64,000 nt of DNA from Palaemon carinicauda. Its lineage: Eukaryota > Arthropoda > Malacostraca > Decapoda > Palaemonidae. Below are positions 44,263-55,300 of the stretch, in pieces; position 1 is the first letter of the stretch; each line of letters starts with the position of its first letter. Location of the stretch: NCBI RefSeq assembly GCF_036898095.1, contig NC_090731.1, positions 142,029,009 to 142,093,008 of the forward strand, read 5' to 3'. The position numbers and the translations under genes are program-made. A model generated the notes under the pieces. The model worked only from the letters and a program-made list of their open reading frames with translations. It did no database searches and was not told where the DNA came from.

Positions 44263-45116
44263 TAAATGAAATTGAATCCCAACAAAACTCAAAGTATAAT
44301 TGTAAGTAGATCAAGGACAGTGGCTCCTCAACATCTAGATATCAGCATAGACAATGTTGCTTTAACTCTGTATGACTCTTTTGAAAGTTTAGGGGTGAAT
44401 CTCGACAGCAAATTAATTTTAAGAAATACATTAGGTCTGTGTCTTTTGCTATTGCACAAAAAAAATTGGCTTATTGAGAAAGTCTTTTTAAGATTTTCGG
44501 TGATCAATCTATTCTGAAGAAGAGTTTTAATTCTTTCATTCTACCTTGTTTCGAGTATTGTTCTCATGTCTGGTCTTCAGCTGCTGATTCTCATCTTAAT
44601 TTGTTGGACAGGAACTTACAGCCTATTAAATTTCTTATTCCTGATCTAGATATTAATCACTGGCACTGTCGTTCAATTAGTTATGCATGTTGTATAAGAT
44701 TTTCCATAGTTCTGATCATCCTTTAATCTTCCCGGGCAGTTCATCCTGTTCGTAATACTAGGCAGGCAGTTAATTCTAATAGCCAGGCCTTCTCCATCAT
44801 GAGGCTCAATACTACACAGTATTCTCGAAATTTTATTCCAGCTGTGACCAAGTTGTGGAATGATCTTCCTAATCGGGTAGTTGAATCGTCAGCAAATGTT
44901 TTTATGTTGAACAGGCTGATTTGAGTCTTTTTATAGTTTATATATGAAATATCTGTTTTGATGTTGTTACTGTTTTTTTAAATATTTTATTAATTGTTAT
45001 TTATTTCTCATATCATTTATTTATTTCCTTATTTCCTTTCCTCACTGGGCTATTTTTCCCTGTTGGAACCCTTGGGCTGATAGCATCTTGCTTTTCCAAA
45101 TGTGTTGCAGCTTAGC

Positions 45117-45153
<37 letters not shown>

Positions 45154-45154
45154 C
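44263..45154 (+). pseudogene. Non-LTR retrotransposon 3' end with RT C-terminus
   Basis: 5'-truncated LINE. Frame 1 (44263-44517) begins KLNPNKTQSIIVSRSRT and carries DSFESLGVNLDSKL, the late-RT block (NxxKT...LGVxLDxxL). After a frameshift, a second open stretch (44509-44690) reads SFNSFILPCFEYCSHVWSSA then DSHLNLLDRNLQPIKFLIPD. A third frame reads SIMRLNTTQYSRNFIPAVTK then LWNDLPNRVV and a stop. This order (thumb-like segment, CxEYCxxVW, and WNxLP at the C-terminus) is typical of Jockey/CR1-type LINE proteins. The 3' UTR holds TTTATAGTTTATATATGAAA, CACTGGGCTATTTTTCCCTG and TTGGAACCCTTGGGC and ends in (AAT)n (45117-45154). At least two frameshifts make it dead. The short elements at 1405, 6767 and 22842 share its tail. 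Confidence 0.85.
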
Positions 45155-45583
45155 TATTTTTATATCTAAACAACACGCTGGGCGTGCTTCATCTGTTTAC
45201 TCGTCTGCCATCACCAGGTCAGAACTTGAGGAGAAAGCAGTGCGAATCTGTAGCTCAGGATTATAATAATAAGGTTAAACACTTGAAAAAGGCTTTAGAC
45301 GTGATTACGGTGATACAGAAACCCAAGGCCGAAGGGGTTAACAGTCAAAGGGTGTAACCATTGAGGGCTTAACCGAAGATCAAGTGGATTTATACGTGTG
45401 TGGCCATGTCTTGTTATCCGTTTCTGGACCTGAGTTTCATCTTTGTTCGTTTTATGGTAAAACAAGGCTGTACTACTTATTGTTGTGCCAAGTAAAGTTG
45501 ACACGTATGAATGAAAAATAATGGAATACTCATACAAACGATACAAATTTAAACAAAATATGTGAAAGATGGCAATTTGAATA

Positions 45584-45584
<1 letters not shown>
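45155..45584. other. No gene recognised
   Basis: The plus frame crossing 45088-45357 includes poly-Asn from the AAT tail, then a Lys-rich stretch with no recognised domain. Confidence 0.35.

Positions 45585-45630
<46 letters not shown>
45585..45630. repeat. (AAT)n microsatellite
   Basis: About 15 AAT units. The preceding sequence does not resemble the LINE 3' end. Confidence 0.95.
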
Positions 45631-45631
<1 letters not shown>

Positions 45632-45717
45632 TGATGTCATTGCTGTATGAAAACACTCCATCCATACCTCAGTCTCACACGTAAAATCTCACGTGCTCAC
45701 AGACACACACACATACA

Positions 45718-45922
<205 letters not shown>

Positions 45923-46316
45923 GCTACGGGACGAAAAAGAAAATACCATAATCCAACCTTGAACCCCAAATTACTTTTTATGAAGCTGTATCAGTAAATC
46001 TTATTTTACTCTGCCTTTTTCTCATATACTGTAAGTATGTGTGCAAGTGTTTTTGTGCGCGGCCGAGTGCATATATGTGTGTGTATGTAAAGAGAAAAAA
46101 GAAATAGTATAGCTTCATGGATGAAAAGTTTAAAGATGTGTATGATAATTGATTATAAAATAAATGACAGGAATAAGGAAGGTAATAAAAGTTTTATAGC
46201 TTAATCTTTAATGGGAAAATTATATAGATTAACGATGACAAACTAATGAATATCGAGATAAAAGATATAACTGGGCAGATGCTGAACAAAGAGGAAGTCA
46301 GCTTCTCGAATGAGGT

Positions 46317-49300
46317 AAATGGCATATATGATGAGGTAAATGATTCTATAGTTGAAGGGAATAGGACAGTTTTAAAAGTGAAAATGGAAGTGAAAAGTAA
46401 TGTACGATGATGTGAATGATGCTTTAGTTGGAGGGCATAGGACAGTTTTAAAAATGAAAATAAAAGTGAAAAGTAATATACAATGAGGTGAATGATTCTA
46501 TAGTTGGAGGAAATAGGGCAGATTTGAGATTTAAAATAGAAGTGAAAAGTAATGTGCAATGAGGTGAATGATTCTATAGTTGGAGGGTATAGGACAATTT
46601 TAAAAATTGAAATAGAAGTGAAAAGTAATGTACGTTGAGTTGAATGATTCTATAGTTGGAGGGAATAGGACAGTTTTGAGAATGAAAATAAAAGTAAAAA
46701 GTAATGTACGATGAAGTGAATGATTCTATATTTGGAAAAAATAGAACAGTTTTAAAAATGAAAATAGAAGTGAAAAGTAATGTACAATGAGGTGAATGAT
46801 TCTTTAGTTGGAGGGAATAGGACAGTTTTGCAAATGAAAATAGAAGTGAAAAATAATTTACGATGAGGTGAATGATACTATAGTTGGAGGAAATAGGACA
46901 GTTTTGAGATTGAAAATGTAAGTGAAAAGTAATGTACGATGAGGTGAATGATTCTTTAGTTGAAGGAAAAAGGACAGTATTGAGATTGAAAATGTAAGTG
47001 AAAAGTAATGTACGATGAGGTGAATGATTCTTTAGTTGGGGGTTAAAGGACAGTTTTGAGAAAGAAAATATAAGTGAAAAGTAATGTACGATGAGGTGAA
47101 TGATTCTATAGTTGGAGGGAATAGGACAGTTTTGAAAATGAAAATGGAAGTGAAAAGTAATATACGACTAGGTGAATGATTTTTTAGTAGGAAGGAATAG
47201 ACAGTTTTGAGAATGAAAATGGAATTGAAAATAATGTACAACGAGGGGAATGATTCTATAGTTGGAGGGAATAGTATAGTTTTGAGAAAGAAAATGGAAG
47301 TGAAAAGTATTGTACGATGAGGGGAATGATTCTATAGTTGGAGGGAATAGGGCAGTTTTGAGAAAGAAAATGGAAGTGAAAAGTAATGTACGACGAGGGG
47401 AATGATTCTATAGTTGGAGGGAATAGGGCAGTTTTGACAAAGAAAATGGAAGTGAAAAGTGATGTACGATGAGGTGAATGATTCTATAGTTGGAGGGAAT
47501 AGGGCAGTTTTGAGAAAGAAAATGGAAGTGAAAAGTAATGTACAATGAGGTGAATGATTCTATAGTTGGAGGGAATAGGGTAGTTTTGAGAAAGAAAATG
47601 GAAGTGAAAAGTAATGTACGATGAGGTGAATGATTCTATAGTTGGAGGGAATAGGATAGTTTTGAGAAAGAAAATGGAAGTGAAAAGTAATGTACGATGA
47701 GGGGAATGATTCTATAGTTGGAGAAAGTGGAACAGTTTTAAAAATGAAAATGGAAGTGAAAAGTAATGTACGATGAGGTGAATGATTCTATAGTTGGAGG
47801 GAATAGGACAGTTTTGAAAATGAAAATGGAAGTGCAAAGTAATGTACGATGAGGTGAATGATTTTATAATTGGAAGGAATAGGACAGTTTTGAGAATGAA
47901 AATGGAATTGAAAATAATGTACGACGAGGGGAATGATTCTATAGTTAGAGGGAATAGGGCAGTTTTGAGAAAGAAAATGGAAGTGAAAAGTAATGTACGA
48001 TGAGGTGAATGATTCTATAGTTGGAGGGAATAGGATAGTTTTGAGAAAGAAAATGGAAGTGAAAAGTAATATACGATGAGGTGAATGATTCTATAGTTGG
48101 AGGGAATAGGATAGTTTTGAGAAAGAAAATGGAATCGAAAATAATGTACGACGAGGGGAATGATTCTATAGTTGGAGGGAATAGGGCAGTTTTGAGAAAG
48201 AAAATGGAAGTGAAAAGTAATGTACGATGAGGTGAATGATTCTATAGTTGGAGGGAATAGGATAGTTTTGAGAAAGAAAATGGAAGTGAAAAGTAATGTA
48301 CGATTAGGTGAATGATTCTATAGTTGGAGGGAATAGGATAGTTTTGAGAAAGAAAATGGAAGTGAAAAGTAATGTACGATGAGGTGAATGATTCTATAGT
48401 TGGAGGGAATAGGATAGTTTTGAGAAAGAAAATGGAAGTGAAAAGTAATGTACGATTAGGTGAATGATTCTATAGTTGGAGGGAATAGGATAGTTTTGAG
48501 AAAGAAAATGGAAGTGAAAAGTAATGTACGATGAGGGGAATGATTCTATAGTTGGAGGGAATAGGGCAGTTTTGAGAAAGAAAATGGAAGAGAAAAGTAA
48601 TGTACGATAAGGGGAATGATTCTATAGTTGGAGGGAATAGGATAGTTTTGAGAAAGAAAATGGAAGTGAAAAGTAATGTACGATTAGGTGAATGATTCTA
48701 TAGTTGGAGGGAATAGGATAGTTTTGAGAAAGAAAATGGAAGTGAAAAGTAGTGTACGATGAGGTGAATGATTCTATAATTGGAGGGAATAGTATAGTTT
48801 TGAGAAAGAAAATGGAAGTGAAAAGTAATGTACGATGAGGGGAATGATTCTATAGTTGGAGGGAATAGGGCAGTTTTGAGAAAGAAAATGGAAGAGAAAA
48901 GTAATGTACAATGAGGGGAATGATTCTATAGTTGGAGGGAATAGGATAGTTTTGAGAAAAAAAATGGAAGAGAAAAGTAATGTACGATGAGGGTAATGAT
49001 TCTATAGTTGGAGGGAATAGTATAGTTTTGAGAAAGAAAATGGAAGTGAAAAGTAATGTACGATGAGGTGAATGACTCTATAGTTGGAGGGAATAGTATA
49101 GTTTTGAGAAAGGAAATGGAAGTGAAAAGTAATGTACGATGAGGGGAATGATTCTATAGTTGGAGGGAATAGGGCAGTTTTGAGAAAGAAAATGGAAGAG
49201 AAAAGTAATGTACAATGAGGGGAATGATTCTATAGTTGGAGGGAATAGGGCAGTTTTGAGAAAGAAAATGGAAGTGAAAAGTAATGTACGATGAGGTGAA

Positions 49301-52300
49301 TGATTCTATAGTTGGAGGGAATAGGGCAGTTTTGAGAAAGAAAATGGAAGTGAAAAGTATTGTACGATGAGGGGAATGATTCTATAGTTGGAGGGAATAG
49401 GGCAGTTTTGAGAAAGAAAATGGAAGAGAAAAGTAATGTACGATGAGGGGAATGATTCTATAGTTGGAGGGAATAGGGCAGTTTTGAGAAAGAAAATGGA
49501 AGTGAAAAGTAATGTACGATGAGGTGAATGATTCTATAGTTGGAGGGAATAGGATAGTTTTGATAAAGAAAATGGAAGTGAAAAGTAATATACGATGAGG
49601 TGAATGATTCTATAGTTGAAGGGAATAGGATAGTTTTGAGAAACAAAATGAAAGTGAAAAGTAATGTACGATGAGGGGAATGATTCTATAGTTGGAGGGA
49701 ATAGGGCAGTTTTGAGAAAGAAAATGGAAGTGAAAAGTAATGTACGATGAGGGGAATGATTCTATAGTTGGAGAAAGTGGAACAGTTTTAAAAATGAAAA
49801 TGGAAGTGAAAAGTAATGTACGATGAGGTGAATGATTCTATAGTTGGAGGGAATAGGATAGTTTTGAGAAAGAAAATGGAAGTGAAAAGTAATGTACGAT
49901 GAGGGGAATGATTCTATAGTTGGAGAAAGTGGAACAGTTTTTAAAATGAAAATGGAAGGGAAAAGTAATATACGATGAGGTGAATGATTCTATAGTTGGA
50001 GGGAATAGGATAGTTTTGAGAAAGAAAATGGAAGTGAAAAGTAATGTACGATGAGGTGAATGATTCTATAGTTGGAGGGAATAGGATAGTTTTGAGAAAG
50101 AAAATGGAAGTGAAAAGTAATGTACGATGAGGTGAATGATTCTATAGTTGGAGGGAATAGGATAGTTTTGAGAAAGAAAATGGAAGTGAAAAGTAATGTA
50201 CGATGAGGTGAATGATTCTATAGTTGGAGGGAATAGGATAGTTTTGAGAAAGAAAATGGAAGTGAAAAGTAATGTACGATGAGGGGAATGATTCTATAGT
50301 TGGAGGGTATAGGACAGTTTTGAGAATGAAAATGGAAGTGAAAATAATGTACGACGAGGGGAATGATTCTATAGTTGGAGGGAATAGGGCAGTTTTGAGA
50401 AAGAAAATGGAAGTGAAAAGTAATGTACGATGAGGTGAATGATTCTATAGTTGGAGGGAATAGGATAGTTTTGAGAAAGAAAATGGAAGTGAAAAGTAAT
50501 GTACGATGAGGGGAATGATTCTATAGTTGGAGGGTATAGGACAGTTTTGAGAATGAAAATGGAAGTGAAAATAATGTACTACGAGGGGAATGATTCTATA
50601 GTTGGAGGGAATAGGGCAGTTTTGAGAAAGAAAATGGAAGTGAAAAGTAATGTACGATGAGGTGAATGATTCTATAGTTGGAGGGAATAGGATAGTTTTG
50701 AGAAAGAAAATGGAAGTGAAAAGTAATGTACGATGAGGGGAATGATTCTATAGTTGGAGGGAATAGGATAGTTTTGAGAAAGAAAATGGAAGTGAAAAGT
50801 AATGTACGATGAGGGGAATGATTCTATAGTTGGAGGGAATAGGATAGTTTTGAGAAAGAAAATGGAAGTGAAAAGCAATGTACGATGAGGGGAATGATTC
50901 TATAGTTGGAGGGAATAGGGCAGTTTTGAGAAAGAAAATGGAAGTGAAAAATAATGTACGATGAGGGGAATGATTCTATAGTTGGAGGGAATAGGGCAGT
51001 TTTGAGAAAGAAAATGGAAGTGAAAAGTAATGTACGATGAGGGGAATGATTCTCTAGTTGGAGGGAATAGGACAGTTTCGAGAAAGAAAATGGAAGTGAA
51101 AAGTAATGTACGATGAGGTGAATGATTCTAAAGTTGGAGGGAATAGGACAGTTTTGAGAAAGAAAATGGAAGTGAAAAGTAATGTACGATGAGGTGAATG
51201 ATTCTATAGTTGGAGGGAATAGGACAGTTTTGCAAATGAAAATAGAAGTGCAAAATAATTTACGATGAGGTGAATGATACTATAGTTGGAGGAAATAGGA
51301 CAGTTTTGAGATTGAAAATGAAAGTGAAAAGTAATGTACGATGAGGTGAATGATTCTTTAGTTGAAGGAAAAAGGACAGTATTGAAATTGAAAATGTAAG
51401 TGAAAAGTAATTTACGATGAGGTGAATGATTCTTTAGTTGGGGGTTAAAGGACAGTTTTGAGAAAGAAAATGTAAGTGAAAAGTAATGTACGATGAGGTG
51501 AATGATTCTATTGTTGGAGGGAATAGGACAGTTTTGAAAATGAAAATGGAAGTGAAAAGTAATATACGACGAGGTGAATGATTTTTTAGTTGGAAGGAAT
51601 AGGACAGTTTTGAGAATGAAAATGGAATTGAAAATAATGTACGACGAGGGGAATGATTCTATAGTTGGAGGGAATAGTATAGTTTTGAGAAAGAAAATGA
51701 AAGTGAAAAGTAATGTACGATGAGGTGAATGATTCTATAGTTGGAGGGAATAGGGCAGTTTTGAGAAAGAAAATGGAAGTGAAAAGTAATGTACGATGAG
51801 GTGAATGATTCTATAGTTGGAGGGAATAGGGCAGTTTTGAGAAAGAAAATGGAAGTGAAAAGTAATGTACGATGAGGTGAATGATTCTATAGTTGGAGGG
51901 AATAGGATAGTTTTGAGAAAGAAAATGGAAGTGAAAAGTAATGTATGATGAGGGGAATGATTCTATAGTTGGAGAAAATGGAACAGTTTTAAAAATGAAA
52001 ATGGAAGTGAAAAGTAATGTACGATGAGGTGAATGATTCTATAGTTGGAGGGAATAGGACAGTTTTGAAAATGAAAATGGAAGTGCAAAGTAATATACGA
52101 TGAGGTGAATGATTTTATAATTGAAAGGAATAGGACAGTTTTGAGAATGAAAATGGAATTGAAAATAATGTACGACGAGGGGAATGATTCTATAGTTGGA
52201 GGGAATAGGGCAGTTTTGAGAAAGAAAATGGAAGTAAAAAGTAATGTACGATGAGGTGAATGATTCTATAGTTGGAGGGAATAGGATAGTTTCGAGAAAG

Positions 52301-55300
52301 AAAATGGAAGTGAAAAGTAATGTACGATGAGGTGAATGATTCTATAGTTGGAGGGAATAGGGCAGTTTTGAGAAAGAAAATGGAATCGAAAATAATGTAC
52401 GACGAGGGGAATGATTCTATAGTTGGAGGGAATAGGGCAGTTTTGAGAAAGAAAATGGAAGTGAAAAGTAATGTACGATGAGGTGAATGATTCTATAGTT
52501 GGAGGGAATAGGATAGTTTTGAGAAAGAAAATGGAAGTGAAAAGTAATGTACGATGAGGGGAATGATTCTATAGTTGGAGGGAATAGGGCAGTTTTGAGA
52601 AAGAAAATGGAAGTGAAAAGTAATGTACGATGAGGTGAATGATTCTATAGTTGGAGGGAATAGGGCAGTTTTGAGAAAGAAAATGGAAGTGAAAAGTAAT
52701 GTACGATGAGGTGAATGATTCTATAGTTGGAGGGAATAGGATAGTTTTGAGAAAGAAAATGGAAGTGAAAAGTAATGTACGATGAGGGGAATGATTCTAT
52801 AGTTGGAGGGAATAGAGCAGTTTTGAGAAAGAAAATGGAAGAGAAAAGTAATGTACGATGAGGGGAATGATTCTATAGTTGGAGGGAATAGGATAGTTTT
52901 GAGAAAGAAAATGGAAGTGAAAAGTAATGTATGATGAGGTGAATGATTCTATAGTTGGAGGGAATAGGATAGTTTTGAGAAAGAAAATGGAAGTGAAAAG
53001 TAGTGTACGATGAGGTGAATGATTCTATAGTTGGAGGGAATAGTATAGTTTTGAGAAAGAAAATGGAAGTGAAAAGTAATGTACGATGAGGGGAATGATT
53101 CTATAGTTGGAGGGAATAGGATAGTTTTGAGAAAGAAAATGGAAGTGAAAAGTAATGTACGATGAGGTGAATGATTCTATAGTTGGAGGGAATAGTATAG
53201 TTTTGAGAAAGAAAATGGAAGTGAAAAGTAATGTACGATGAGGTGAATGATTCTATAGTTGGAGGGAATAGTATAGTTTTGAGAAAGAAAATGGAAGTGA
53301 AAAGTAATGTACGATGAAGTGAATGATTCTATAGTTGGAGGGAATAGTATAGTTTTGAGAAAGAAAATGGAAGTGAAAAGTAATGTACGATGAGGTGAAT
53401 GATTCTATAGTTGGAGGGAATAGTATAGTTTTGAGAAAGAAAATGGAAGTAAAAAGTAATGTATGATGAGGGGAATGATTCTATAGTTGGAGGGAATAGG
53501 GCAGTTTTGAGAAAGAAAATGGAATTGAAAAATAATGTACGATGAGGTGAATGATTCTATAGTTGGAGGGAATAAGATAGTTTTGAGAAAGAAAATGGAA
53601 GTGAAAAGTAATGTACGATGAGGGGAATGATTCTATAGTTGGAGGGAATAGGGCAGTTTTGAGAAAGAAAATGGAAGAGAAAAGTAATGTACGATGAGGG
53701 GAATGATTCTATAGTTGGAGGATATAGGATAGTTTTGAGAAAGAAAATGGAAGTGAAAAGTAATGTACGATGAGGGGAATGATTCTATAGTTGGAGGGAA
53801 TAGGATAGTTTTGAGAAAGAAAATGGAAGTGAAAAGTAATGTACGACGAGGGGAATGATTCTATAGTTGGAGGGAATAGGGCAGTTTTGAGAAAGAAAAT
53901 TCAAGTGAAAAGTAATGTACGATGAGGTGAATGATTCTATAGTTGGAGGGAATAGGATGGTTTTGAGAAAGAAAATGGAAGTGAAAAGTAATGTACGATG
54001 AGGTGAATGATTCTATAGCTGGAGGGAATAGGATAGTTTTGAGAAAGAAAATGGAAGTGAAAAGTAATGTACGACGAGGGGAATGATTCTATAGTTGGAG
54101 GGAATAGGGCAGTTTTGAGAAAGAAAATGGAAGTGAAAAGTAATGTACGATGAGGTGAATGATTCTATAGTTGGAGGGAATAGGATGGTTTTGAGAAAGA
54201 AAATGGAAGTGAAAAGTAATGTACGATGAGGTGAATGATTGTATAGTTTGAGGGAATAGGATAGTTTTGAGAAAGAAAATGGAAGTGAAAAGTAATGTAC
54301 GACGAGGGGAATGATTCTATAGTTGGAGGGAATAGGGCAGTTTTGAGAAAGAAAATTCAAGTGAAAAGTAATGTACGATGAGGGGAATGATTCTATAGTT
54401 GGAGAAAGTGGAACAGTTTTAAAAATGAAAATGGAAGTGAAAAGTAATGTACGATGAGGTGAATGATTCTATAGTTGGAGGGAATACGATAGTTTTGAGA
54501 AAGAAAATGGAAGTGAAAAGTAATGTACGATGAGGGGAATGATTCTATAGTTGGAGAAAGTGGAACAGTTTTAAAAATGAAAATGGAGGGGAAAAGTAAT
54601 GTACGATGAGGTGAATGATTCTATAGTTGGAGGGAATAGGATAGTTTTGAGAAAGAAAATGGAAGTGAAAAGTAATGTACGATGAGGTGAATGATTTTAT
54701 AATTGGAAGGAATAGGACAGTTTTGAGAATGAAAATGGAAGTGAAAATAATGTACGACGAGGGGAATGATTCTATAGTTGGAGGGAATAGGGCAGTTTTG
54801 AGAAAGAAAATGGAAGTGAAAAGTAATGTACGATGAGGTGAATGATTCTATAGTTGGAGGGAATAGGATAGTTTTGAAAAAGAAAATGGAAGTGAAAAGT
54901 AATGTACGATGAGGTGAATGATTCTATAGTTGGAGGGTATAGGACAGTTTTGAGAATGAATATGGAAGTGAAAATAATGTACGATGAGGGGAATGATTCT
55001 ATAGTTGGAGGGAATAGGACAGTTTTGAGAAAGAAAATGGAAGTGAAAAGTAATGTACGATGAAGTGAATGATTCTATAGTTGGAGGGAATAGGATAGTT
55101 TTGAGAAAGAAAATGGAAGAGAAAAGTAATGTACGATGAGGTGAATGATTCTATAGTTGGAGGGTATAGGATAGTTTTGAGAAAGAAAATGGAAGTGAAA
55201 AGTAATGTACGATGAGGGGAATGATTCTATAGTTGGAGGGAATAGGGCAGTTTTGAGAAAGAAAATGGAAGTGAAAAGTAATGTACGATGAGGTGAATGA

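Noticed and set aside
45088..45357. Poly-asparagine protein
   Set aside because: The Asn run is the AAT tail of the LINE; the rest has no recognised family.
54013..54360. Long minus-strand frames in the 76 bp satellite (also 46194-46559, 57755-58102)
   Set aside because: 76 bp is not a multiple of three; a frame survives three monomers only because the pyrimidine-rich strand has few stop codons.
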